Of a DNA stretch of 61,801 bases, positions 9,082 to 17,576 are shown in pieces. The notes below the pieces were generated by a model, which saw only the letters and a list, made by a program, of their open reading frames with translations, did not search any database and was not told where the DNA came from. Made by a program: the position numbers and the translations under genes. Source of the stretch: UBA2336 sp046294915 (GTDB taxonomy: Bacteria; Bacteroidota; Bacteroidia; Cytophagales; Cyclobacteriaceae); the NCBI GenBank assembly GCA_046294915.1, contig JBKBOE010000004.1, positions 1 to 61,801 of the forward strand. Direction: 5' to 3'. The number at the start of each line of letters is the position of its first letter. Position 1 is the first letter of the stretch.

Positions 9082-10470
9082 ATGAGTCTTGAAAGCGCCC
9101 GCCAGGCAGAACGCCAGGCAAAAATTTTAATGATCGATGATGATGAAGATGTTTTACTCGCAGCAAAAATGCTGCTCAAAAAACAAAATCACCATGTTAT
9201 CATCGAAAAGAATCCAAACAAGATTCCCTTTTTGTTAAACAACGATACCTATGATGTCATCCTGCTGGATATGAACTTCAGCAAAGACATTACCAGCGGC
9301 AAGGAAGGGTTTTACTGGCTCGAAAAAATTCTGGAGAAAGACCCAAATGCTGTGGTCATACTCATTACAGCCTTTGGCGATGTGGAGATGGCCGTGAAAG
9401 CACTGAAACAAGGTGCTACGGATTTCATCTTAAAACCGTGGCAAAATGAAAAACTCATCGCCACCGTTTCAACGGCCATCCGGCTAAAGCAATCCTACAA
9501 CGAAGTGGATAAACTTCGAAAAGCCAAAGAAATGCTCGAGGAGCAAATCCGTAAACCCTTTGGCGAAATTATCGGGCAAAGCACCGCCATTAAAGAAGTA
9601 TTTACCCTTATCGAAAAAGTAGCCAAAACCGATGCCAACATTCTCATCTTGGGCGAAAACGGAACAGGTAAAGAACTTATCGCACGCGCTATTCATCAAC
9701 GTTCGTTGCGTAAGGATAACAGTTTTGTTGCCGTAGATATGGGCGCAATAACCGAGACCTTATTTGAAAGCGAACTCTTCGGCCACAAAAAGGGCTCATT
9801 TACCGATGCCCGCGAAGACCGGCCCGGACGTTTCGAACTGGCCAACGGAGGCACATTGTTTCTGGATGAAATCGGAAACCTGAGTTTAAGCCTGCAAAGC
9901 AAATTACTAAGCGCCTTGCAATCCCGGCAAGTTACCCGCGTAGGATCCAATCAACCCACACCGGTTGATATCCGGTTGATCTGCGCCACCAACATGCCGC
10001 TGCATCAAATGGTGAAAGACGGAACATTCCGGCAAGACCTCCTTTACCGCATCAACACAGTGGAGATTCGTGTACCCCCGCTTTGCGACCGGATTGAGGA
10101 TATCCCGTTGCTGGCCGACCATTACCTGAATTATTACGCCCGTAAGTACCATAAACAGGTTAATGCCATATCTTCTGGCGCAATGGATAAACTGAAGCGT
10201 TACGCCTGGCCCGGAAATATCCGGGAATTGCAGCACGCTATTGAACGTGCCGTGATTATGACCGACTCGGCTTCCTTACAGGAAACCGACTTTCTGTTCA
10301 GCAGGCCGGTTACTGCCATGTCACCCGAAACTCTAAACCTCGATGAGGTTGAAAAATCGGCTATTGTAAAAGCGCTGAGCATCCATAATGGAAATATCTC
10401 GAAAGCCGCTGATGAACTGGGGCTTACCCGTGCATCGCTTTACCGGAGAATGGAAAAATACGGGTTGTAA
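9082..10470 (+). CDS. Sigma-54-dependent response regulator, NtrC family
   Basis: Activates RpoN promoters after phosphorylation. Three domains are visible in 462 residues. The receiver (about 13-130) has the acidic cluster MIDDDED and phospho-acceptor Asp63 in VILLDMNF. The AAA+ domain (about 155-390) has Walker A GENGTGKE, the sigma-54 contact loop as GSFTDA instead of the classic GAFTGA, and Walker B GTLFLDEIGN. A Fis-type helix-turn-helix ends the protein (ISKAADELGLTRASLYRRMEKYGL). Its partner kinase starts 4 bases downstream, so the two are one operon. RpoN itself is encoded at 28253-29734. No sigma-54 promoter was recognised next to these genes, so the regulon cannot be named. Confidence 0.95.
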   Translation: MSLESARQAERQAKILMIDDDEDVLLAAKMLLKKQNHHVIIEKNPNKIPFLLNNDTYDVILLDMNFSKDITSGKEGFYWLEKILEKDPNAVVILITAFGDVEMAVKALKQGATDFILKPWQNEKLIATVSTAIRLKQSYNEVDKLRKAKEMLEEQIRKPFGEIIGQSTAIKEVFTLIEKVAKTDANILILGENGTGKELIARAIHQRSLRKDNSFVAVDMGAITETLFESELFGHKKGSFTDAREDRPGRFELANGGTLFLDEIGNLSLSLQSKLLSALQSRQVTRVGSNQPTPVDIRLICATNMPLHQMVKDGTFRQDLLYRINTVEIRVPPLCDRIEDIPLLADHYLNYYARKYHKQVNAISSGAMDKLKRYAWPGNIRELQHAIERAVIMTDSASLQETDFLFSRPVTAMSPETLNLDEVEKSAIVKALSIHNGNISKAADELGLTRASLYRRMEKYGL

Positions 10471-10473
10471 CTT

Positions 10474-11832
10474 TTGCCTGTGTACATTAACTGGAAATCG
10501 CCTTTTGTAACACGCATCGCCATTCTGGCGGTAAGCATTTTGCTTTTTGGCTTTTTCCTGTTCGATAAAAACAACGTTACACTTGCTCTTATACTTTTAG
10601 CCGCCTGTATTTTCCAGGTAAAACAATTACTCGATCTGATTGAAAAGCCGGGTCCGGTAGCCGGCTCATTGCTCCACCAAATACAGTATGATGAGGTAAC
10701 CGCAACGTTCAAATCAAAAAGTACCGACCCGGGTATCAGGCAACTCGAAAACCAGTTAAACGAAATTTTGGGAAAAATCAGGAATGCCAGGCTGGAGAAA
10801 GATACCGAGCACCTGTTTTACAAAAATATTGTAATGCACGTTGCCATTGGGCTCATTATTTACCGCGAACGTGACGGCAAGATTGAAATTTTTAACAGCG
10901 CAGCACGAAAACTGCTTCGGGTGAATAAAGCCGATACCCTTCAGGATCTTAAAGAAATGAATGAGCAACTGGTTAATTCCTTTACCCGGCTCAAAACAGG
11001 CGGACGTGAACTCATCCGTATTCAGGTGGGTGAAGAATTTATTCAGCTTTCGGTTTATGCCATTGAGCTGACCCTGCGGGGCGAATCGCTTAAACTTATT
11101 TCCCTTCAAAACATTCAAAGCGAGTTGGAAGAAAAAGAAATGGAAGCCTGGCAAAACCTGGTGCGGGTACTTACGCATGAAATTATGAACTCCGTTACAC
11201 CCATCTCATCGCTTGCCGGTACACTTGAAGACGAACTCACAACTCACCTGAAAAACCAAGCCGATAAACCACTAGAAGCCGAGCAACTTTCCGATATTCA
11301 GCTTTCGCTGCAAACCATCAGCAAGCGCAGTGCTAACTTGATTCACTTTGTTAAGGAATTCAGAAGCCTGACGCACATTCCGAAACCAAAACCCCAATCG
11401 GTACAGGTGCAGCCCCTGCTGGAAGAACTTTACACCCTTCATAGAAATGAATTAGCCGAAAAGCAAATCACCTTGCACATCGCGGTTGAGCCTCCCGACC
11501 TGACGATTATAGCAGATAAAGGAATGATTGAACAAGTGCTGATTAACCTGATTAAAAATGCCATACAGGCTTTTGAAGACCCGACTGACAGACAGATTTT
11601 TCTCCGTGCTTATTGTAACCAGAAATTACGTCCGGTCATATCGGTGCGCGATACCGGCACCGGCATTGACCCTGAAGCGCTGGAAAAAATCTTTATCCCG
11701 TTTTATACTACAAAGAAGTCGGGTTCAGGTATCGGGTTAAGTTTATCGCGACAGATTATGCGCCAACACCAGGGAACCCTTACGGTCAAATCAAAAGCAG
11801 GCGAAGGAACAGAATTTATCATGCGATTTTAA
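10474..11832 (+). CDS. Membrane sensor histidine kinase, NtrY-like
   Basis: Cognate kinase of the preceding sigma-54 regulator. Two adjacent transmembrane helices lie near the N-terminus (about residues 10-45), followed by a PAS-like region (about 110-220, including AIGLIIYRERDGKIEIFNSAARKLL in part). The phospho-acceptor box is LTHEIMNSVTPISS (about residue 235) and the HATPase_c domain has the N box (NLIKNAIQAF), G1 (DTGTGI), F box (FIPFYTTKKSGSG) and G2 (GIGLSLSRQIM). The frame has no ATG at the beginning: TTG at 10474 and GTG at 10480 are the options, 3 and 9 bases after the regulator stop. There is no large periplasmic sensor domain, so the signal is probably intracellular or intramembrane. 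Confidence 0.93.
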   Translation: MPVYINWKSPFVTRIAILAVSILLFGFFLFDKNNVTLALILLAACIFQVKQLLDLIEKPGPVAGSLLHQIQYDEVTATFKSKSTDPGIRQLENQLNEILGKIRNARLEKDTEHLFYKNIVMHVAIGLIIYRERDGKIEIFNSAARKLLRVNKADTLQDLKEMNEQLVNSFTRLKTGGRELIRIQVGEEFIQLSVYAIELTLRGESLKLISLQNIQSELEEKEMEAWQNLVRVLTHEIMNSVTPISSLAGTLEDELTTHLKNQADKPLEAEQLSDIQLSLQTISKRSANLIHFVKEFRSLTHIPKPKPQSVQVQPLLEELYTLHRNELAEKQITLHIAVEPPDLTIIADKGMIEQVLINLIKNAIQAFEDPTDRQIFLRAYCNQKLRPVISVRDTGTGIDPEALEKIFIPFYTTKKSGSGIGLSLSRQIMRQHQGTLTVKSKAGEGTEFIMRF

Positions 11833-11838
11833 GCCATG

Positions 11839-11870
11839 TTTGGAGTGAACATGCTCATTTAATACCTTTG
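11839..11870 (+). promoter_or_regulatory. Promoter of acpP (Bacteroidota type)
   Basis: TTTG at 11839-11842 and TACCTTTG at 11863-11870 are separated by 20 bases, which matches the Bacteroidota consensus TTTG-N19-20-TAnnTTTG. Transcription would start near 11877, about 14 bases before the acpP ATG. Confidence 0.7.
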
Positions 11871-11890
11871 CGCACCTGTCTACACTATAT

Positions 11891-12136
11891 ATGCCAAACG
11901 TTTCTGAAGAAGTTGCCCGCATCCTTATTGAAAAACTGGGCGTTGCCGAATCTGAAATAAACCCCGACACCAATTTGGTTAAAGACCTGGGCATTGATTC
12001 GCTGGATTATGCCGAAATTGTAATGGATTTTGAGCAAACTTTTGATATCAAAATTCCGGATGACGATGCCGAAAAACTCACCACCATTGGCGCAGCCGTC
12101 AGGTACATTGAAGAGAAATTAAAAGCAAAAGCGTAG
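11891..12136 (+). CDS. acpP: Acyl carrier protein
   Basis: Carries growing acyl chains on a 4'-phosphopantetheine arm during fatty acid synthesis. The 81-residue acidic protein has the attachment motif DLGIDSLDYAEIVMDFE with the modified Ser in DSL (about residue 38), and the usual four-helix pattern ending in IEEKLKAKA. It stands alone, not next to fabF or fabD, and has its own promoter, so it may be either the housekeeping or a second ACP. The very close match to the primary fatty-acid ACP pattern favours the housekeeping type. Confidence 0.92.
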   Translation: MPNVSEEVARILIEKLGVAESEINPDTNLVKDLGIDSLDYAEIVMDFEQTFDIKIPDDDAEKLTTIGAAVRYIEEKLKAKA

Positions 12137-12144
12137 CACTACGG

Positions 12145-12495
12145 CTATTGCTCCCTGTACTGCTCCGATTCGAAATAATTACATAGCCGTTTCATTGCAT
12201 TTGCCATTTCCTTGCGTAACGGTTCAACCGTTGCCAATGTTGGCAATGGCAGAATGTACCACCCGTTGTGTTGTTCATTCCATCGCACAAGGTATTTCGC
12301 ATCCTGCCGCATCAAAATATCCATCTCGTAAATTTCCTCGTCATGTTTGTCGTGCAGGCCGGTAAACTGAAGCAGGATGTGATCCTTTTTAAACAATTCA
12401 CCCTTCCTGAAATCAATCGTACTCAGTTTTACCAGTAACCGGGCTTGGCTGTCCCATGCCTTAAATTTGAATACCCGCGGTTGAAATTCTTTCAT
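12145..12495 (-). CDS. YopX-like domain protein
   Basis: A 116-residue cytoplasmic protein resembling the YopX family known from phages. Family-like features are the opening KFKAWDSQARLL, the central LLQFTGLHDKHDEEIYEMDIL segment and the following short beta strands (YLVRWNEQHNGWYI). YopX proteins fold as small beta barrels and have no established activity. The C-terminal 35 residues are helical (KEMANAMKRLCNYFE). It is convergent with acpP and divergent from the lipid kinase gene, and there are no phage genes nearby, so this is a domesticated chromosomal relative rather than a prophage remnant. Confidence 0.7.
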   Translation of the reverse strand: MKEFQPRVFKFKAWDSQARLLVKLSTIDFRKGELFKKDHILLQFTGLHDKHDEEIYEMDILMRQDAKYLVRWNEQHNGWYILPLPTLATVEPLRKEMANAMKRLCNYFESEQYREQ

Positions 12496-12522
12496 TTGGT
12501 TTAAATTAGCCGGCTCAACAGA

Positions 12523-13425
12523 ATGAGCGAATTTAAGAAGCTACTCTTCATTATCAATAAATTTTCGGGCGCAGGTTTCCGACCAAAGCTGGAAGGAAAG
12601 ATTCTTACTGCCTGCGAACAACACCTCACCGAATGCACCATTGAATTTACGGCCAGCCGCGGGCATGCAGCCACAATTGCCAGAAATGCCGCCAGCCAAT
12701 TTGATGCGGTAATTGCTGTTGGTGGAGATGGCACCGTGAATGAAACTGCCCGTGGACTACTCCATTCGGAAACACCACTCGGAATTCTACCGAAAGGGTC
12801 AGGCAACGGGCTGGCACGACACCTGGGCATCCCCATGAATCTGGATGCTGCACTCTCTGCATTGTTTAACAGTCAGGCAATTAAGATGGACACATTTCAG
12901 TTAAATGATCACCTTTCAGTAAATGTATCGGGCATTGGGTTTGACGGACATGTTGCCAACTTGTTCGGAGAAAATAAAAAACGGGGTTTTTGGGGCTATG
13001 CCCGATTTGTGCTCAGGGAATATATTGCCTTCTCCGGTTTTGAAGCACAGGTTGTACAGGGAAACAACATAAACAGCTTACACGATAGCTTTATTATTGC
13101 ACTTGCCAACTCCTCTCAATATGGAAACAATGCACGGTTATCGCCTGCGGCATCAATTACTGATAACCAACTCAACCTGGTACACATAAAAAAAATTCCA
13201 TTACCAAAAGGCGTTCTGTTTGCGTGGAACCTCTTTATGGGCACCCTTCGGAATAGTCCGCATTATTTCAGCCAACCGGCAGGCAATTTGAGTATCAAAA
13301 CAAAATTGCCGGTTCCCTATCACATCGATGGAGAACCTTGCGGTACGGCTTCTGTTTTCGACATCCGGATTAACCCTGCCTCACTGGCCGTACTGGTGCC
13401 GGAAAAAAATCGAAATACGGTATAA
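12523..13425 (+). CDS. Diacylglycerol kinase-like lipid kinase (YegS/BmrU family)
   Basis: Probably phosphorylates a lipid head group with ATP at the membrane. The 300-residue protein has the DAGK catalytic domain signature: VGGDGTVNE (about 67-75) and GILPKGSGNGLARHLGIP (about 88-105), then the two-domain YegS-like C-terminal half with GIGFDGHVA and ending with the HIDGEP motif. The start ATG gives a first beta strand KKLLFIINKFSG that fits the family. It is divergent from the YopX-like gene with only 27 bases between start codons. Substrate (diacylglycerol, sphingoid base or another lipid) cannot be told; Cytophagia and related groups make sphingolipids, so a sphingosine kinase role is possible. 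Confidence 0.85.
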   Translation: MSEFKKLLFIINKFSGAGFRPKLEGKILTACEQHLTECTIEFTASRGHAATIARNAASQFDAVIAVGGDGTVNETARGLLHSETPLGILPKGSGNGLARHLGIPMNLDAALSALFNSQAIKMDTFQLNDHLSVNVSGIGFDGHVANLFGENKKRGFWGYARFVLREYIAFSGFEAQVVQGNNINSLHDSFIIALANSSQYGNNARLSPAASITDNQLNLVHIKKIPLPKGVLFAWNLFMGTLRNSPHYFSQPAGNLSIKTKLPVPYHIDGEPCGTASVFDIRINPASLAVLVPEKNRNTV

Positions 13426-13428
13426 CAA

Positions 13429-13896
13429 TCATCGGTTCAATTCAGCCGGCCCGGGTGTTGGGTTGCCCGTATCAAATACATAACGCCAGCTTCCATCATT
13501 CTTGCGCTTCCAGATGGAGACATACGTTCCATAAAGTACGGTGTCGCGCAGTCCATCCTCACTTTTTGTTTGAAGGGTATAACCGCCAAACGTATAACCG
13601 AGATTACCACTGGCTTCGGCTTTCAAAGGAGACCACCTAAGGGTTGACTCGCCAAGCGGGTTGTTCTTGAACGATTCCATTAAGGCAAACTTGCCCACAA
13701 TAGGCTGCCGGCCAGGTGCTGGCTTTACCACGTTTTCATCGGCATAAAAAATAAATGCAGCGGCAATGCCCTTTTCCTGCGCCATACGGTTAAAGTTTTT
13801 ATCAGTTTCAAGTACTTCAAGGCGTAATGCTTCGCTGTCGTCATTTGCCTGACAAGCCGCCAAAGTCACGAACAGAAAAAGCAACCGATAAATCAT
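13429..13896 (-). CDS. SnoaL/DUF4440-like lipoprotein
   Basis: A 155-residue predicted lipoprotein: hydrophobic signal and lipobox LAAC with the lipidated Cys at residue 15. The mature part has the cystatin-like alpha+beta cone fold pattern of DUF4440/SnoaL proteins: a helix with DKNFNRMAQEKGIAAAF, then antiparallel strands (WSPLKAEASGNLGYTFGGYTL, WRYVFDTGNPTP). Many such proteins are annotated as ketosteroid isomerase-like, but no catalytic residues can be assigned here. Its stop is 3 bases from the lipid kinase stop (convergent). It is probably transcribed alone. Confidence 0.75.
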   Translation of the reverse strand: MIYRLLFLFVTLAACQANDDSEALRLEVLETDKNFNRMAQEKGIAAAFIFYADENVVKPAPGRQPIVGKFALMESFKNNPLGESTLRWSPLKAEASGNLGYTFGGYTLQTKSEDGLRDTVLYGTYVSIWKRKNDGSWRYVFDTGNPTPGPAELNR

Positions 13897-14020
13897 GTTA
13901 CCCGGCCGATAAAACTTTGCGTCAAATTAACGTAATATGCATAAAATAAAATGCTCCCGCCAGACTATTATTATGTGACCAAATCAGCACTATGGCATTA
14001 CCCAGTTAACGCACCAGGCC

Positions 14021-14590
14021 TTGTTACCGGAGGATGAAATACGGCATGAATACGCCATTCTTGAACAATCAGGAAAGAACCCTGAAGCATTTGGCGAACT
14101 GTACGAAAAGTATTATGATAAAATATTCAATTTTATTTACCGCCAGACCGATGATGAAGATCTCACTGCCGACTTGTGTTCACAAACTTTTCTGAATGCC
14201 CTAAAGAACAGCAGCCGTTTTGAATTTCGTGGCGTGCCGGTTTCCAGTTGGTTCTATCGCATTGCTGCCAATGAAGTAAATAAACACTACCGGAAACAAA
14301 AGAAAACACGGGTATTCTCCATTGAAGAAGTAAAGGTGAGAGAACTGATAGACCGGAGCAACGAAAGCTGGGATGAAGAACTTATCCAACGATTGCTTAA
14401 TTACCTGAAAGACCTGCCCACCGAAATGTTAGAGGTACTGGAATTGCGATTCTTTGAAGACAAGGACTTTAAAGAAATTGCCTTTATTTTAAAAATAACA
14501 GAAAGCGGGGCAAAAATGCGTACCTACCGGGCACTGGACAGGCTGCGTAAAAATTTTAACCTTAGCATTAAGTACGATGGGAAGAAATGA
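14021..14590 (+). CDS. RNA polymerase sigma-70 family (ECF-type) sigma factor
   Basis: Alternative sigma factor of 189 residues. Region 2 is visible as FGELYEKYYDKIFNFIYRQTDDEDLTADLCSQTF-type sequence (about 22-56) and PVSSWFYRIAANEVNKHYRK. Region 4 is visible as LEVLELRFFEDKDFKEIAFILKITESGAKMRTYRALDRLR. The frame has no upstream ATG before an in-frame stop at 13976, so the best start is TTG at 14021. It overlaps the next small membrane gene by 14 bases, so they are co-translated; that protein may be its partner. I see no cysteine-zinc anti-sigma motif nearby. Confidence 0.88.
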   Translation: MLPEDEIRHEYAILEQSGKNPEAFGELYEKYYDKIFNFIYRQTDDEDLTADLCSQTFLNALKNSSRFEFRGVPVSSWFYRIAANEVNKHYRKQKKTRVFSIEEVKVRELIDRSNESWDEELIQRLLNYLKDLPTEMLEVLELRFFEDKDFKEIAFILKITESGAKMRTYRALDRLRKNFNLSIKYDGKK

Positions 14591-14858
14591 AATACGGTTA
14601 CGCAGAAACACCATGAGCAGCGGGCGCATTGCGCGACACCGAAACTACTCAGAACTCATGCGCCAACACGACAAGGACGTGAGGCTTAAGCGTGTTTTAC
14701 GGGTGTTTACTTATTTCCTCATTATTCTCTTTCTGCTTATCCTACTGTTAATTGTTGTACGCTGGGAACAAAAGCAACGTAATGGTACCTCAACCATCGA
14801 ATCCATTCAGCATGGAACCAGTCTCGGTAAATATTACCCTGCGAAACAAAGAATATGA
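14577..14858 (+). CDS. Small single-pass membrane protein coupled to the sigma factor
   Basis: A 93-residue protein with a basic N-terminal half (NEIRLRRNTMSSGRIARHRNYSELMR), one strong transmembrane helix (about residues 42-64, FTYFLIILFLLILLLIVV) and a short outer tail. It begins inside the sigma gene (14-base overlap), the classic layout for a sigma factor and a membrane-bound regulator. It lacks a recognisable anti-sigma domain, so a regulatory role is only an inference from context. Its stop lies 12 bases from that of the convergent phosphatase-like gene. Confidence 0.72.
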   Translation: MGRNEIRLRRNTMSSGRIARHRNYSELMRQHDKDVRLKRVLRVFTYFLIILFLLILLLIVVRWEQKQRNGTSTIESIQHGTSLGKYYPAKQRI

Positions 14859-14870
14859 ACGTAAAAGCGG

Positions 14871-15962
14871 TTACTGTCCGCCCAACATAGTCTGCACCGG
14901 CCCGGTGCTTTCAGTTCCCACTTCAAATTCAAGGCCTAAAAATGCAGCCATTGTTTTTGCGATTTGTTTCTGAAATAACTGCCCGGATGCTTTAACTTCA
15001 CCCATGGGTTTGGTATCCGGGCCGATAACCGCCATCCAAATCTGGTCAGCCTCAGGAATTTTGATGCCATGATGCTTCCAGCTTTCGGCATCGGTACCAC
15101 GACCATGATCTGTGGTGATTAAAATGGTGGTTTTGTTTCTGTACTGGTCATCACTTTGCAGGTAATTCCACAGCTCGCCAATAAACCTGTCAGTATAATG
15201 GGCCGCATTAAGATAAGCTGCATACTCACCCCCATGTGCAAAATCATCCGTCTCATCAAAAGCAAAGTACATCACGCGGGGTTTGTTTTTTTTGATGTAC
15301 TCCATACCCAGGTAAAAGGTAAAAGCATCAAGTCGTACGTCACCTAATGGGTTGGGAGTAGCCGACATTACCTGATTGATTACCATTTCGCGTTCCGACA
15401 ACCGGCCGCCTGCAGCCGGAACAATACCGGCACTTACAAAAACCCCACTTCGTTTATCGTTAATAATGTAAGGAAAGCAATCCCACGAAGTAAACGCAGC
15501 CACTTTACCTTTAAATGCCGGTTGGCTGTTCAAAAATTCTAAAACCGTTGTATTCGGATTATACATCTTGTTGTTACTGTTAATCCGGGCATCATCCGCT
15601 TTACCGGTAAGCAGTTCGTTGTACCCCGGATAGGAAAACCACATCTTGTTTGAAACATTTACCATGGAGCCATATGCCCTGTTCCCATAAATCTGCCCTT
15701 TGGATGCAATTGTACCCCATATAAAGGGGAGGAGAAGTTTTCTTCGTACAGTGGCATCGGTATGCCAGTACTTCTCCTTAAGCTTAGGATCCTTAAGGAA
15801 GGGTTGCTGCTTCATGAAGGTCGAATCGGCCCCGTTAAATAGTTCCTGCCACCGTAAACCATCAAATGTAATCAGAATAATATTTTCGGTTTTCAGTTTC
15901 GATTGAGCCAATCCCTGCAGGCTTACTACTATCCAGAGGAAGAACAAAAGTCTTTTATTCAT
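14871..15962 (-). CDS. Secreted alkaline-phosphatase superfamily phosphodiesterase/phosphatase
   Basis: A 363-residue exported hydrolase of the alkaline phosphatase / nucleotide pyrophosphatase / phosphonoacetate hydrolase superfamily. After a signal peptide (about 1-19) come the metal-binding features in order: ITFDGLRW (first Asp), a nucleophile region SYPGYNELLTG where Ser takes the place of the Thr in NPP and PhnA, FDETDDFAHGG (D-x-x-D-x-x-x-H), TTDHGRG (Asp-His) and a later His in WKHHGIK. All two-zinc ligands seem present, so it should be active. It is the last gene after susC and susD and lies in a locus with three phosphonate genes, so a phosphonate ester or phosphonoacetate-like substrate is a reasonable guess; a general phosphodiesterase is equally possible from sequence alone. 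Confidence 0.82.
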   Translation of the reverse strand: MNKRLLFFLWIVVSLQGLAQSKLKTENIILITFDGLRWQELFNGADSTFMKQQPFLKDPKLKEKYWHTDATVRRKLLLPFIWGTIASKGQIYGNRAYGSMVNVSNKMWFSYPGYNELLTGKADDARINSNNKMYNPNTTVLEFLNSQPAFKGKVAAFTSWDCFPYIINDKRSGVFVSAGIVPAAGGRLSEREMVINQVMSATPNPLGDVRLDAFTFYLGMEYIKKNKPRVMYFAFDETDDFAHGGEYAAYLNAAHYTDRFIGELWNYLQSDDQYRNKTTILITTDHGRGTDAESWKHHGIKIPEADQIWMAVIGPDTKPMGEVKASGQLFQKQIAKTMAAFLGLEFEVGTESTGPVQTMLGGQ

Positions 15963-15981
15963 AAAAAGTAAAATTAAGAAA

Positions 15982-15998
15982 GCGGGCTATTAACCCGC
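15982..15998 (-). terminator. Hairpin between susD and the phosphatase-like gene
   Basis: On the minus strand GCGGG and CCCGC form a short stem, followed by TTTCTTAATTTT. It lies between the SusD stop and the next gene 46 bases away. It may partly terminate or stabilise the susCD message, lowering expression of the last gene. Confidence 0.45.
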
Positions 15999-16008
15999 CT
16001 TCTGGTTA

Positions 16009-17565
16009 TTAATCTTTTAAAAACCAAACAACGCCATCAATGCTGTCATCGGTATTTCCAAACTGTCGTGTTAGAGCGGCCTGATAGTTAGTAAGGTTAA
16101 CATTGGCTTCGTTGGTTGGGTATTGAAACCGGTTGGGTATTACTTCTGGCGAACGACCCGTTCCGGGGCCGGTTAAAAATGTTGGCACTCCTGTTCGCTT
16201 CTGATTGAAAAAGGCTTCCCATCCGGAGTTCTGAAAAAATGCCAAATACTTCTGCATCAAAATCTGGTTTAACCCGGTTGCATTGTTACCTGCGTAGGAC
16301 ACAGCCGGCTGAGCGAGGTAACTTGTCAGATCAACTACATAAGTTCCAATTACCACGTCCTGATCTGGTTCTGTTATATTTAAAACGGTTCCATCCTGTA
16401 TTCCGTAAAAAGCCATAGAAGCACGAATGCCGTTTTCATAATACTGGGCGGCATCGCCTGTAATCCAGCCACGATTAACAGCCTCTGCTATATTAAAGCA
16501 TTGTTCCGCATATCCGAGTATTAAACTCGGCTCTGGGCCGGCAAGTGTAGTATAATAACGCTTTTGATTGATGAAGGAGTATTCATCATTTCCAGCCTTA
16601 ACGGTCATATCAGCCAGACTTTCACCGGAACTTGCACCGATATAAGCATTAAAATCATCAGGACTTAATCCATCCACATTAATCTTCTTCATAGCCGGGT
16701 TGGCTACCACAAAAACGCGCGGATCATGCAAACTGGTAAGGCTGTTGAGATAGGTTGCTGCATGATTATAGCGCCCTTTGTCAAAACCGCGATTACCGGG
16801 ATTAAGCGGGTAGATGTTTGTGGTACCGTTATAGACAAATTTCAGGTTGTCCTCATTACCCGACATTATGGGAAACTGAGAGGGATTATTCATCACCTGA
16901 GTAAATCGCTGGGCAATCGTTAAATCTGTGTCAGCTGATTTTTTACTAAGGGTAATAAGCACCCTTAACTTAAAGGAGTTGACTACTTTACGCCATTTAG
17001 AAAGATCCCCGTTAAAGTAGAAATCACCTGTTAAGGATTGATCGTTGGCTGAAATGAGTGATGCCAGATCCGCATTGGCTTCATCCAGCCAAGTTAAGAT
17101 CTGCAAAAAAATCTCCTTCTGGGCAGCGTACTCAGGGGTAGCGTTTCCAAGTCCCAACAAGGCCTCATCCAGCGGCAGGTCGCCAAACAGGCGGGTCATC
17201 CGAAAATAGTAGTAAGCACGGAAAAATTTACCTAATGCCGAATACGGATTAACTTCGTTGGCACCCAAACGGGCAGCTTCTTCTTCCATTTTAACAACAT
17301 TTTTCAGCGTACGGAACAAAAGCGTACCCGAAGTCCACGTGTATTCCTGATTGCCGTAGTAGTTGTAGTTACAGTTCCAAAACTGGTTCCAGCGGTGTTC
17401 CAGTGACCAGGGCCTTTCGTTCATATCAAACAACACCCCGGTAAGTACCAGCGATGCCGGTACCTGAGCCGGGCGATTTTTATCAATTTCAAGCGCTTCA
17501 AAATCAGCGCAGGCTCCTGCAAGGAACGTAAACAGGAGCAATAAATACCGGGTTAAATTTTTCAT
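16009..17565 (-). CDS. SusD/RagB-family surface nutrient-binding lipoprotein (SusD-like_2)
   Basis: A 518-residue surface lipoprotein that captures a nutrient and caps the SusC channel. Signal peptide with lipobox AGAC (lipidated Cys19) is followed by DFEALEIDKNRPAQVPASLVLTG, the usual start of the SusD-like_2 branch. Helical TPR-like segments are evident (FRAYYYFRMTRLFGDLPLDEAL, YAEQCFNIAEAVNRGW), as is the C-terminal RFQYPTNEANVN motif typical of this branch. It begins 11 bases after the susC stop, so the two are translated together. The ligand cannot be read from sequence; most SusD proteins bind glycans, but here the neighbours suggest a phosphonate-containing compound. Confidence 0.93.
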   Translation of the reverse strand: MKNLTRYLLLLFTFLAGACADFEALEIDKNRPAQVPASLVLTGVLFDMNERPWSLEHRWNQFWNCNYNYYGNQEYTWTSGTLLFRTLKNVVKMEEEAARLGANEVNPYSALGKFFRAYYYFRMTRLFGDLPLDEALLGLGNATPEYAAQKEIFLQILTWLDEANADLASLISANDQSLTGDFYFNGDLSKWRKVVNSFKLRVLITLSKKSADTDLTIAQRFTQVMNNPSQFPIMSGNEDNLKFVYNGTTNIYPLNPGNRGFDKGRYNHAATYLNSLTSLHDPRVFVVANPAMKKINVDGLSPDDFNAYIGASSGESLADMTVKAGNDEYSFINQKRYYTTLAGPEPSLILGYAEQCFNIAEAVNRGWITGDAAQYYENGIRASMAFYGIQDGTVLNITEPDQDVVIGTYVVDLTSYLAQPAVSYAGNNATGLNQILMQKYLAFFQNSGWEAFFNQKRTGVPTFLTGPGTGRSPEVIPNRFQYPTNEANVNLTNYQAALTRQFGNTDDSIDGVVWFLKD

Positions 17566-17576
17566 GTTGATTACTA

